A stretch of 64,000 nt of DNA from Rhodococcus sp. 14-2470-1b. GTDB taxonomy: Bacteria > Actinomycetota > Actinomycetes > Mycobacteriales > Mycobacteriaceae. This document shows, in pieces, positions 53,359 through 61,440 of this stretch; position 1 is the first letter of the stretch; every line of letters starts with the position of its first letter. The notes beneath the pieces were generated by a model that was given only the letters and a program-made list of their open reading frames with translations, was not told the DNA's origin and made no database searches. The position numbers and the translations under genes are program-made. The DNA is taken from the NCBI RefSeq assembly GCF_002259415.1, contig NZ_NPFY01000011.1, forward strand, positions 1 through 64,000, read 5' to 3'.

Positions 53359-53679
53359 TCAACGACCGTTGACGTCCCAGATGTACAGCGTGGGTCCGAG
53401 GATGCCGAAGGGATTCAACAGATGCTTACGCCCCTGCGGATCCAGCTGATACGCCGACGTCTGCCCGTGGAACGACGAGCAGCGGATGTCAGCGGTTCCG
53501 TACGGACTGATCACCGCACTGCGCTCTCCAGTCCACGCATCCAGCGACCAGGGGACCGCGAATTGGTCGCTGCATGGGTAGTCACTGAAACCCGCGTCCT
53601 GCGCCGACGCCGTCGGCGCAAAGAACACACCCAGACCGACAGTGAGTGCACCTGCGCCGAGTACAACCTTGATCCTCAT
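53359..53679 (-). CDS. Small secreted protein with two cysteines
   Basis: A 106-residue exported protein. The signal peptide MRIKVVLGAGALTVGLGVFF ends at APTASA (about 26). The mature part contains CSDQFAVPWSLDAWTGERSA and YGTADIRCSSFHGQTSAYQL, with Cys36 and Cys67 able to pair, and ends with ILGPTLYIWDVNGR. The ATG at 53679 follows GGGAGG at good spacing. Exported size and aromatic content suggest a cell-wall or extracellular protein. The family is not recognised. Confidence 0.75.
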   Translation of the reverse strand: MRIKVVLGAGALTVGLGVFFAPTASAQDAGFSDYPCSDQFAVPWSLDAWTGERSAVISPYGTADIRCSSFHGQTSAYQLDPQGRKHLLNPFGILGPTLYIWDVNGR

Positions 53680-53710
53680 ACGACCTCCCGATGACGAGAA
53701 CGACACGACT

Positions 53711-53926
53711 TCAGCTCGATCCGAACATGATCGGGAACGGGTTGACACCCTTGTCGGCGAGATATCCGAACCACCACAGCCACGACCACACGGGATAGAG
53801 GAAGTCGGGGAGCCACTCGTACTGCGGAGCCGACGGACTGCCGGGACTCGCATTGGCGGGTCCGGACGTGACGACCAGGATCACTCCGATTACACATGCA
53901 ACGAACGTGGCGCGCACCGTATTCAT
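53711..53926 (-). CDS. Very small secreted protein rich in Trp and Pro
   Basis: A 71-residue exported protein. The signal peptide reads MNTVRATFVACVIGVILVVT and ends around ANAS. The mature part is only about 45 residues, with the aromatic run WLPDFLYPVWSWLWWFGYL. This could sit in the membrane or pack on a surface. A GTG at 53932 is an alternative start. It lies next to another small exported protein in the same direction and just after the membrane protein gene. Confidence 0.55.
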   Translation of the reverse strand: MNTVRATFVACVIGVILVVTSGPANASPGSPSAPQYEWLPDFLYPVWSWLWWFGYLADKGVNPFPIMFGSS

Positions 53927-53955
53927 ACTCACGTATCGCCCAGTCCGAATCCGTG

Positions 53956-55215
53956 TTACGAGCCTCCGGGAACCTCACCTACATCCTCAGTGGTGCCGTT
54001 CGGCCGCCCTCGGCGCGCTTGAAGAAGCAGGTACGCCCCCGCCGCGGCCAGGACGGAACCGACGCTGATTGCCGTCGACGTCCACTCCCACCCGCTCGGA
54101 GAAAAGACAGGCGGCACGCGTGTCAGCGGCGTGTAGGCCGTCCACCCGAACTCGGCGACGATCGGGACCGTCACTGCGATCGGGGTGGTCACGGCGATCA
54201 CCGAGGCCGGCGGGCTCGTCGGAAGCAGTGACGAGAAAAGGAGTCCAAGGGCGACGGGCAGGATCACTACGGTGACTGCCGATTCGATGGCGTCCAGCTG
54301 AGAATCGGCGAACAGTCCCATCGCTGCAACCAGCGCGATCAGTAGGAAACCCACTAGGGGAAGCGGACGCCGCCACCCCACCACGACGCCCACGACCAAC
54401 AACGCAACGAACACGACGGCAGAAGCGAATCCCATCGAACCCGTCGTCGGAGCCGCCACAAACGCCAATGCGGCGAGTACAACAGTGCCGGTCGTCCGGG
54501 GCAGAGCGAACGCCGCGCCGACGAGCAACGGCACCACGGCGATGCCCAGAAGCCAGCGATCCTGCATCGCCCCGTCCGCACCGAGCCGGTCCACCGAGCG
54601 TACGAACAGCCAGTACAGAACCAGACCGCCGACGGGGACGAGCACTCCCACGGTCAACACTCGTGTGCGGTGCTGCACCCGCTCGACAACCCCCTCGACA
54701 TTCGAAAAAGCCAACAGAACAGCCAACACCGCAAGAGCTACGAGAATGTAGTGCCCGGATGAATCGTTGGAGAGGTACTCGGCATAGCGGACCGGGCTCG
54801 ATTCGATGTGCGGCACCAGCACCATGCCGGCGAGCACACCGACTACCAACGCGCACTGCATGGTTCGACGATTGCCACAACCGGCGAGCACCGCACAACC
54901 ACCGAGAATCAACCCACCCGCGAGCGCACGCAGATGCATCTGCACGTCGAACGAACCGAAAGATACAGCCGCGAGCAGCACGACGCCGATACCCGTTGTC
55001 GCGTAAAGAGTTCGACGGCCGGTCACGAACACAGCCACCACGACGGCCACGACGGCTGCCACTGTGGCCGCCGCAGCCGCACTTCCGACGAAGACGTCGA
55101 GGCGGTCCCCTCCCGCGACGTACGCGAAGTTACGCGCCGGCGTGACTACCACCGCCCACACTGCCGTGAACGCGCCGACGAAAACGGTCAGGTGAGCGAG
55201 TACGCGGGCTGCCAT
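53956..55215 (-). CDS. Polytopic membrane protein, paralog of the one at 37071-38159
   Basis: A 419-residue protein with about 12 membrane segments. ES-x2-RYAEYLSNDSSGHYI (about 170-190) and VAEFGWTAYTPLTRVPP (about 365) match the corresponding parts of the protein at 37071, and the spacing is conserved. The C-terminal tail is polar and Gly/Glu-rich. It resembles no classified transporter I can name. The ATG at 55215 has a short CTGGA site just upstream. Its neighbours are small exported proteins, so a role in cell-envelope biology is possible (inference). Confidence 0.75.
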   Translation of the reverse strand: MAARVLAHLTVFVGAFTAVWAVVVTPARNFAYVAGGDRLDVFVGSAAAAATVAAVVAVVVAVFVTGRRTLYATTGIGVVLLAAVSFGSFDVQMHLRALAGGLILGGCAVLAGCGNRRTMQCALVVGVLAGMVLVPHIESSPVRYAEYLSNDSSGHYILVALAVLAVLLAFSNVEGVVERVQHRTRVLTVGVLVPVGGLVLYWLFVRSVDRLGADGAMQDRWLLGIAVVPLLVGAAFALPRTTGTVVLAALAFVAAPTTGSMGFASAVVFVALLVVGVVVGWRRPLPLVGFLLIALVAAMGLFADSQLDAIESAVTVVILPVALGLLFSSLLPTSPPASVIAVTTPIAVTVPIVAEFGWTAYTPLTRVPPVFSPSGWEWTSTAISVGSVLAAAGAYLLLQARRGRPNGTTEDVGEVPGGS

Positions 55216-55225
55216 TCCAGAGATC

Positions 55226-55713
55226 TCAGGCGACCGTGAATCTGACAGTATTCGCCAAGGGGTTCAGGTATGTCGTGCTCACCGCGTTGGGCGTGACGAC
55301 GACCGAGCCTCCACCGGATGGCATCGGAAAAGTGACTTCACCGGTCAATGGAACGAACGCCCGGGAATCGAAGGGAAGCAGGATCGACGGATTTCCACTT
55401 CCGGGACCATCCGAACCAGCAGCGGACAAGTAGTTCACTGAGATTGCGTTGTGGCACGGACCGGAGAAGAACGGAAGCACGTGACGCTTACGGTGACTTG
55501 GCCAGGCCTGTCGTGCGGGGTGTGCACAAAACCGGTCAGCTGCCCGCTGCACGGGACCGAGAAATTCTCGCCCAGCGAGTACGCCACCGGTAGTGGCGTG
55601 AACTCCTGGTGATGCGCGTGCGCCACGGCCGGTACACCGACAGCCGACACCACGACTGCGCCGACAATCGCCACCGCCCTCGCCACAGCTGTTCTGATCA
55701 TGAAGGCGGACAT
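55226..55713 (-). pseudogene. Exported protein with a frameshift
   Basis: An ATG at 55713 (or 55701) begins a signal peptide, IRTAVARAVAIVGAVVVSAV, ending at AVAHA. The mature frame SLGENFSVPCSGQLTGFVHT reads to GQVTVSVT, then becomes nonsense and stops at 55435. From about 55490 the next frame reads LPFFSGPCHNAISVNYLSA and continues to the beta-rich end PMPSGGGSVVVTPNAVSTTY and a stop at 55226. Joined, this is an exported protein of about 160 residues with paired Cys. It is either inactivated or shows a one-base sequence error. Confidence 0.75.
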
Positions 55714-55803
55714 TACAGCCTGGGCAAATCCGGCACACCCCGAACTTTGCCTACGCACGCTCGACAGACGGGCAGCTCGGGACCGGCCGGACGCAACAGA
55801 AAC

Positions 55804-55825
55804 GGCCGCCGGAAAACCGGCGGCC
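55804..55825 (-). terminator. Perfect 9-bp hairpin terminator
   Basis: GGCCGCCGG and CCGGCGGCC flank a 4-base loop. On the minus strand it is followed by GTTTCTGTT. It lies 31 bases past the stop of the 47-residue gene and separates it from the broken exported-protein gene. Confidence 0.8.
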
Positions 55826-55856
55826 GGGATACACAAGTCGATTCAGGTGGTCACAA

Positions 55857-56000
55857 CTACGCAGCTGCGACGTCATCCGCGTCGAGAGGCGGAAAAACTG
55901 TGAGGGACCGAGCTTCGGGAGCCAGCCCGAGAATCGATTCCCACCACGCCTGCCGCTGAACGTTTTCTTTCCATACCACTACGTCGTGCTCGTCATGCAT
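55857..56000 (-). CDS. Small hypothetical protein (47 residues)
   Basis: An ATG at 56000 follows a GGAGGGCAAG purine-rich site (spacing 7). It encodes MHDEHDVVVWKENVQRQAWW, then ESILGLAPEARSLTVF and an acidic, Ala-rich end. It is soluble and has no known motif. A strong terminator follows. The frame is open to 56201, but that part is Arg-rich and lacks a ribosome site. It is divergent from the manganese catalase gene, sharing a 244-base promoter gap. Confidence 0.5.
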   Translation of the reverse strand: MHDEHDVVVWKENVQRQAWWESILGLAPEARSLTVFPPLDADDVAAA

Positions 56001-56244
56001 ACGTTTACTTGCCCTCCGCCGTCTTCGGTAGCCGTGTCGCGCAAGTGCAGGAGTGCCCCGAAGACTGCGGTACCAAACCGGACCTCCGGTCGGATGTGAT
56101 GTTTCTCCCTGCCATCCAGGGGTATAGCCGGAGTGCTGATGCATTCCCAGCACGCCTTCGAAGGCGGAGAAGCGACAGTCAAGTCTCGGCGTCGCAGACA
56201 ACCCGATCGTTCACGCTCGATGCACTGCTGTCCTAGGGAGAATC

Positions 56245-57189
56245 GTGTATCTACACACCGAACAATTGATCAACGACATCGCCGTCGACGAGCCGGATCC
56301 GGCCGCTGCCAACGCCCTTCAGGAGGGCCTGGGCGGACAGTTCGGCGAAATGCGCACCATGATGCAATACCTTTTCCAGTCCATGAACTTTCGTGGAGAT
56401 CCGGCATCGAAGCCGTACAAGGACCTGTTGCAGGGCGTCGGTACGGAAGAGATCAGCCACGTCGAACTCATCGGCACCACCATTTCCCGTTTGCTCGACG
56501 GATCCCCCGAATACAACGGCAAGAAGACGGACCCCGTCGACAAGCCCGGAGCCAAGGGCGCGACCCCGCTGAAGATCGCTCTGGACACCAGCAACATTCA
56601 CCACTACCTCGTCGGCGCACAGGGCGCCCTGCCCGTCGATGCCGCAGGAAACCCATGGTCGGGCTCCTACGTCTACAACAGCGGCAACCTCGTGCTGGAC
56701 CTGCTGTACAACCTGATGCTGGAATCGACCGGCCGCCTTCAGAAGTGCCGCATCTACGAGATGACCGACAACAAGACTGCCCGCTCGACGATCTCCTACC
56801 TGATCGTCCGCGACCAGGCGCACGAGAACGCGTTCGCCAAAGCACTGGAAAGCCTGGGCGTGAACTGGGGCTCGGTGCTGCCGATCCCCAAGACCAACGC
56901 GGAACGGTTCCCTGAGGTCAAGAAACTGCTGGACAAGGGCTTGCAGAGCATCCAGTACACCTTCAGCGCCGACGACAAGAGCCAGGCGGCCAAGCTCTAC
57001 CGTGGCGCTTCACCGTCGAACGACGGAACCGAATTGTCCACGGCCATCATGCCGGAAGGCGTCCCCATCAAGATCTCGCCCGAGCGGCGCGAGGAGTTCT
57101 CACCGGGCCTCGACAAGGACCTGCTGGCGCTGATCCAGGCCACCGCCGAGGTGGAGATCGCTGCAGCGAACGACCCGAAGGTCAAGTAA
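56245..57189 (+). CDS. Manganese-containing catalase
   Basis: A 314-residue non-haem catalase. The dimanganese ligands fall at the expected spacing: Glu35 in GQFGEMRTMMQYLFQ, Glu69 and His72 in GTEEISHVELIG, Glu160 in LYNLMLESTGRLQKCR, and His193 in VRDQAHENAFAKAL. These correspond to the five ligands of the Lactobacillus enzyme. It converts hydrogen peroxide to oxygen and water in the cytoplasm. The GTG start follows AGGGAGA. A strong terminator follows the gene, so it is monocistronic. Confidence 0.95.
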   Translation: MYLHTEQLINDIAVDEPDPAAANALQEGLGGQFGEMRTMMQYLFQSMNFRGDPASKPYKDLLQGVGTEEISHVELIGTTISRLLDGSPEYNGKKTDPVDKPGAKGATPLKIALDTSNIHHYLVGAQGALPVDAAGNPWSGSYVYNSGNLVLDLLYNLMLESTGRLQKCRIYEMTDNKTARSTISYLIVRDQAHENAFAKALESLGVNWGSVLPIPKTNAERFPEVKKLLDKGLQSIQYTFSADDKSQAAKLYRGASPSNDGTELSTAIMPEGVPIKISPERREEFSPGLDKDLLALIQATAEVEIAAANDPKVK

Positions 57190-57208
57190 CACAACTGAAT
57201 CAAGACAG

Positions 57209-57244
57209 GTGGAGGCGACGCGGTGACACCGCGTCGCCCTCCAC
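57209..57244 (+). terminator. Strong hairpin terminator after manganese catalase
   Basis: GGCGACGCGGT (57214-57224) and ACCGCGTCGCC (57228-57238) form an 11-bp stem with a 3-base loop. It is extended by GTGGA/TCCAC outer pairs with one bulge, and GTGTTT follows. Confidence 0.8.
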
Positions 57245-57274
57245 GTGTTTCCCCACCACATCACGGAGGTTCGC

Positions 57275-58645
57275 ATGCGACCGAGACGGACCCACGACGA
57301 GGCGATCGACGCGACGCAGGATCGGCAGGACACCACACCTCTCGCTCGCGCGATCAGCGGCAAGATGCTGTTCGTCTTCATCCTCGGCGATGTGCTGGGA
57401 GCCGGCATCTACGCCCTCGTCGGCGAAATCGCGGGAGAAGTCGGCGGCGCCGTCTGGGTCCCCCTCGTCGTCGCCCTGGTGATGGCGATGCTCACCGCCG
57501 CGTCCTATGCAGAACTGGTCACCAAGTACCCCCGCGCCGGCGGCGCCGCCGTATTTGCTCAGCGTGCCTACAAACTCCCGATCGTGTCGTTCATGGTCGG
57601 CTTCTGCATGCTGGCAGCCGGCGTGACCAGCGCAGCCGGCCTGGCACTTGCCTTCTCCGGCGACTACCTGCAGGTCTTCGTGGGCGTTCCCACCGTGCCC
57701 GCAGCACTGGCATTCCTGGTCATCGTCGCCCTCCTCAATGCACGCGGCATCACCGAGTCTCTCCGCGCCAACCTCGTCATGACGGTGGTCGAGGTGTCCG
57801 GCTTGGTCCTGATCATCGCGCTTGCAGGACTGGTGCTCGGGCGCGGCGACGGCGACCCGTCCCGCGTTCTCGAGTTCGACGACAGCTCCACGCCCGCCCT
57901 GGCGGTGCTCGGTGCAGCGTTGCTGGCGTTCTACTCGTTCGTCGGATTCGAGACCTCCGCCAACATCGCCGAGGAAGTGAAGGATGTCCGTCGCGTCTAT
58001 CCGCGGGCACTCTTCGGGGCACTCGCCGCGGCCGGAGCCGTGTACGCACTGGTCGGCCTCGCCGTCACCACCGTCGTACCGCCGGAGGCCCTCGCCGCGT
58101 CGAGCGGGCCTCTCCTGGAAGTGGTCGACGCCGCCGACGCCGGCATCCCCGCGTGGTTCTTCAGTCTCATCGCACTCGTCGCCGTGGCGAACGGAGCGTT
58201 GTTGACCATGATCATGGCCTCACGGCTGACCTTCGGAATGGCTCGCGACGGCCTGCTCCCCTCCGTCCTCGCCAAGGTCCTTCCCGGACGCCGCACGCCG
58301 TGGACGGCAATCATCGCCACCACCGTCGTCGCGATGGGACTCTGCCTCACGGGATCGGTAGCAGCCCTGGCGGAAACCGTCGTGCTGCTGTTGCTGTTCG
58401 TGTTCGTCAGCACCAACGTCGCCGTCCTCGTCCTGCGTCACGACCACACCGGCGAGGACCACTTCCGCGCGCCGACGATCCTGCCGATCCTCGCGCTCGT
58501 GACCTGCGGAGTATTGGCCACCCAGCAATCCGCCGAAACCTGGCTTCGCGCAGCACTACTCCTGGCCGTAGGCGTCCTGCTGTACGTCGTTCGCCGGTTC
58601 ACCACCAACTCGACGACGAAGGGCGTTCCCGCCGAGCGGGTCTAG
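57275..58645 (+). CDS. APC-family amino acid permease
   Basis: A 456-residue transporter with 12 membrane segments and typical APC features. MLFVFILGDVLGAGIYALVG forms helix 1 near 31 with the unwound Gly-rich turn. AASYAELVTKYPRAGGAAVF follows near 75, SFVGFETSANIAEEVKDVRR near 220, and ASRLTFGMARDGLLP near 315. It would import an amino acid or similar metabolite, but the substrate is not predictable. The ATG at 57275 follows GGAGG at good spacing. A start at 57245 lacks that site. It is convergent with the siderophore-binding gene, and their stops overlap by 4 bases. Confidence 0.9.
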   Translation: MRPRRTHDEAIDATQDRQDTTPLARAISGKMLFVFILGDVLGAGIYALVGEIAGEVGGAVWVPLVVALVMAMLTAASYAELVTKYPRAGGAAVFAQRAYKLPIVSFMVGFCMLAAGVTSAAGLALAFSGDYLQVFVGVPTVPAALAFLVIVALLNARGITESLRANLVMTVVEVSGLVLIIALAGLVLGRGDGDPSRVLEFDDSSTPALAVLGAALLAFYSFVGFETSANIAEEVKDVRRVYPRALFGALAAAGAVYALVGLAVTTVVPPEALAASSGPLLEVVDAADAGIPAWFFSLIALVAVANGALLTMIMASRLTFGMARDGLLPSVLAKVLPGRRTPWTAIIATTVVAMGLCLTGSVAALAETVVLLLLFVFVSTNVAVLVLRHDHTGEDHFRAPTILPILALVTCGVLATQQSAETWLRAALLLAVGVLLYVVRRFTTNSTTKGVPAERV

Positions 58646-59706
58646 GTCAGAACCGCAGACAGCTTGGGCACCAGCAAGTCGGCGAGCTCTTCGTGCGCGA
58701 GAGGGCCGACGGACCACGCTCGACCGAAGTGACCCGTGAAGTCCTGACGCTCACCGTTGTAGGTGACAGTGTTGTCGGCCGCCAGGTTCAGGACGACGGT
58801 CCGGTCCTCCTGCACGCTGGGCAATCGCTGGAGCAGGGGGCTCGAATACCAGGCGTCGAACTCCGCCTGGTCGGCAGCCTGATTGGAGATCACGAGAACG
58901 TCGCCGGTCAACGAGCCCAGCAGCTCGTCGCTCAGTTCTCCGTCCTGCGGCAGCACTGCGGCGTTGGTGTTCTCCGCAAATCCGAAGGAGGTCAGCAGCG
59001 CCTCGGGCTCACTGTCGACGGTGTTCATGAAGCCGGTGCCACTGCCGCCTCCCCAGTACACGAGGTAGTCGACGGTCTTGCCCTCGAACTCGGGGTGCTC
59101 GGCGCGGATGTTCTCGAAGGTGGTGCTGTATTCGTCGATGAACTGCTCAGCGCGGTCGGACAGGTCCAGAGCTTCACCCAGAAGACGAAGCCGGTCTTCC
59201 CACAGGGGTGCCTCGATGCCGGCCGGTGCGCCGACGACAGGTGCGATGTCGGCCAACTGCTCGGTGTCCACGGGGTCCGCCGCCAGGGTGTCGACGACGA
59301 GGTCAGGCGTGGTGTTGGCTACCTGTTCCGCCGGATACGCGGTGTCGCCGATGGGCCAGACCGTCTCGATCTCACCCGGGATCTTCTCGACCGCCCACGG
59401 ATAGAAGTCGATCTGCTCGTCGGTCCCCACCGGCGTAACACCCAGTGCAGCAAACAGGTCCGCGTCCCAGGAACTTGCCATCACCACGCGCTCGGGACGC
59501 TCCTCGATCACTGCCGGACCGGTCGCAGTGTCCACGGTGAGCGGATACTCGGTCTTGCCCTCCGGCGCCGGCAGCAAAGAGTCCGCAGCCGCGGTGGATT
59601 CCGCCGCCAAGTCGCTGTTCCCGGAGCACCCCGCAAGAGCGATCACGGTAATCGACGCGACCGCGACACCACGAAGGGCAGCAGACATCCTGGTGGAAAC
59701 GTTCAT
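58642..59706 (-). CDS. Iron-siderophore ABC transporter substrate-binding lipoprotein
   Basis: A 354-residue lipoprotein with the signal VAVASITVIALAGC (lipobox at about Cys27), then a class III binding fold. Visible parts are PERVVMASSWDADLFAALGV near 72 and TPDLVVDTLAADPVD near 135, with a final KLSAVL. It binds ferric-siderophore for an ABC importer. A DtxR/IdeR box covers the region about 50 bases before the start, so iron repression is expected. No permease or ATPase gene is next to it. It stands alone, convergent with the APC permease. Confidence 0.9.
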   Translation of the reverse strand: MNVSTRMSAALRGVAVASITVIALAGCSGNSDLAAESTAAADSLLPAPEGKTEYPLTVDTATGPAVIEERPERVVMASSWDADLFAALGVTPVGTDEQIDFYPWAVEKIPGEIETVWPIGDTAYPAEQVANTTPDLVVDTLAADPVDTEQLADIAPVVGAPAGIEAPLWEDRLRLLGEALDLSDRAEQFIDEYSTTFENIRAEHPEFEGKTVDYLVYWGGGSGTGFMNTVDSEPEALLTSFGFAENTNAAVLPQDGELSDELLGSLTGDVLVISNQAADQAEFDAWYSSPLLQRLPSVQEDRTVVLNLAADNTVTYNGERQDFTGHFGRAWSVGPLAHEELADLLVPKLSAVLT

Positions 59707-59755
59707 CGTGGTGGGATCCTCCGGACTCGTCGAACGCCACAGCGGCGCCCGAGAG

Positions 59756-59774
59756 GGAGGTTAGACTAACCTTC
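59756..59774 (-). promoter_or_regulatory. IdeR/DtxR iron box
   Basis: AGGTTAG-A-CTAACCT (59758-59772) is a perfect dyad matching the core of the TTAGGTTAGGCTAACCTAA consensus. It lies upstream of the siderophore-binding gene, and iron-loaded IdeR would repress it. Confidence 0.85.
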
Positions 59775-59797
59775 CTTAGCTGTCCAGATTGTCGGAG

Positions 59798-60130
59798 TCA
59801 GACCTCGGGTGGCTCGTACTGGCCGTACAACCCGCGAGGCTCACCACGCAGGAACGCCTGATGCTCGGCGTCGGCGCGCGACCGGAGATCCGCGCGACGG
59901 CGCTCCTCGAGCTCGCGTCGAGCCTGACGTTGAACCGCACTGTCCTGAATCAACCACAGCGCGACGGCCAGGATCGCAACCGCACCGAACAACAACCAGA
60001 ACCGCAGAACCAGGCCCAAGGCCATGACGGCCACCAGCAGAGCAGTGACGACCAGCCTGACGTCGCCCGCGTTCCATCGCCACCCGCCCGCGCCGTAGCG
60101 CGAACCGTCGTCGATGGTTCTGCTGGCCAT
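59798..60130 (-). CDS. Small membrane protein with basic C-terminal coil
   Basis: A 110-residue protein. The N-terminal 20 polar residues carry RYGAGGWRWNAGD. Two closely spaced hydrophobic segments follow (about 24-42 and 46-62). A charged helix QRQARRELEERRRADLRSRA leads to the tail YGQYEPPEV. This two-helix plus coil layout is common in actinobacterial membrane proteins of unknown role. The ATG at 60130 has GGGTGA just upstream. It is followed by the iron box and is in the same direction as the PucR gene, with 44 bases between them. Confidence 0.65.
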   Translation of the reverse strand: MASRTIDDGSRYGAGGWRWNAGDVRLVVTALLVAVMALGLVLRFWLLFGAVAILAVALWLIQDSAVQRQARRELEERRRADLRSRADAEHQAFLRGEPRGLYGQYEPPEV

Positions 60131-60174
60131 ATCACCCACGGTACCGGCGCAGACGGAACAGCACCGCCGATCTG

Positions 60175-61317
60175 TTACCTCGATGCGAGATACAGCTCCA
60201 CCAGATCGGTGAAAACAAGAGGGTTGCGCCCGGTCAGCTCGTGAATCTTTCGGGCTCGCAGCGCAACTGTGTTCACGTGTACGTACAGCTCCTTCGCAGC
60301 TCTGGATTGGGACATGTTGCACGTCGCCAACGCCGCGACGGTGTCCATCAGATGATCCAGACCTGCAATCGCCCCCACGCGGGAGTCGACGAAGCGCTCG
60401 CGCACAGCGGCGTCGTTACCGATCAACACATCGAGCAACACATCGCTGTAGCGCAACACGGAGTCGCCGATGTGATTGCGAGCCGCGACGTTCTGTACAG
60501 CCAGTGCCTGAACGTAGGAGCGGTGTCCGGCACGCAGCGTCTGCACTTCGTCTCCGATGAAGATCCCCGCGCAGTCCCCACTCGACCTCAGCAACGAAGA
60601 GAGGCATGCGTCGATTCTCGTCAGCGATGCACTCGTCACCACCGGAATGAACACAGTGACGCTGCCGTCCCCCTCCCAACAGATGACCGGCTCGATTCCC
60701 GCCGCGGCCAGATCGGTGATGACACGACGTCGAAGGCGTTGACTGAGAAGCGGATCCGACCTCTTGGACAAGGCAAAGATGGCGCTGATGTGGGGAAGGT
60801 TCTGATCGACACCGAGGACTCCGGCCCAACGTTCGGCGTCCGCGGGTTCGAGTTCCCAACCGTTGGTGAGCGCTGTCGACAACTCGTTCTCGGCTCGACG
60901 ACTGACAGCCGCGATTGCAGACGATGCCTCGCGATACGCGTCGATCATCGCGTTGGTGAGGGCGTCGAAACAGGACAATGCCAACTCGGTCGCACCGGCC
61001 CCTGAGCCACCTCGGTGAGCATGAAGGACATGCAGCAACATGACCCTTTCGGTGGATCGAAACGCCTGGATGACCGACTCGAGCGGAACACCCTGCTGCG
61101 CGCGTTGCTCTCCCAGCTCACGAGCGTGCTCGAGTTGGTCGGTGCCGAGCGGACTTTCCCGATCGACGCACTCCAGCACCACGACGACGTTCATCCGCAC
61201 GAAATGAGTGAGCTCACCTCGGTCGAACACCTCGCTCGTGTACCCGCGGTACGTGTTCCAGATCAGAGCCACGGCCTCGTCCACCAGACCCTCGATGAGC
61301 TGCTCGTTCAACGCCAC
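60175..61317 (-). CDS. PucR/CdaR-type helix-turn-helix regulator
   Basis: A protein of about 380 residues with an N-terminal helical sensory part and a GGDEF-like central fold. The C-terminal PucR helix-turn-helix reads LMDTVAALATCNMSQSRAAK, then ELYVHVNTVALRARKIHELT and GRNPLVFTDLVELYL. Such regulators usually activate catabolic or transport genes. The GTG at 61317 or 61344 may be the start. A 17-bp palindrome at 61330-61346 lies over the start region and is probably its own operator. It is divergent from the epimerase-EthD-FAH operon, which it probably controls. Confidence 0.87.
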   Translation of the reverse strand: MALNEQLIEGLVDEAVALIWNTYRGYTSEVFDRGELTHFVRMNVVVVLECVDRESPLGTDQLEHARELGEQRAQQGVPLESVIQAFRSTERVMLLHVLHAHRGGSGAGATELALSCFDALTNAMIDAYREASSAIAAVSRRAENELSTALTNGWELEPADAERWAGVLGVDQNLPHISAIFALSKRSDPLLSQRLRRRVITDLAAAGIEPVICWEGDGSVTVFIPVVTSASLTRIDACLSSLLRSSGDCAGIFIGDEVQTLRAGHRSYVQALAVQNVAARNHIGDSVLRYSDVLLDVLIGNDAAVRERFVDSRVGAIAGLDHLMDTVAALATCNMSQSRAAKELYVHVNTVALRARKIHELTGRNPLVFTDLVELYLASR

Positions 61318-61329
61318 AACACCACCATA

Positions 61330-61346
61330 CTGTGGGATTCCCACAG
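61330..61346. promoter_or_regulatory. 17-bp perfect palindrome, candidate PucR operator
   Basis: CTGTGGGA-T-TCCCACAG is a perfect dyad between the PucR gene and the divergent operon. It overlaps the alternative PucR start at 61344. A palindromic site here fits autoregulation and control of the divergent operon. Confidence 0.6.
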
Positions 61347-61440
61347 TCCTCCAGCGATACGACTAGGGAATCGCCTGGTTTTGCGCCGCGTCGATGTGTA
61401 ACAACATGTATGTCGTACGTCACAACGAAAGGAAAACTCA

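Noticed and set aside
57223-59769. Very long plus-strand open frame (848 codons)
   Set aside because: It is an Arg/Gly/His-rich shadow of the APC permease and the siderophore-binding gene, both of which have clear families and starts.
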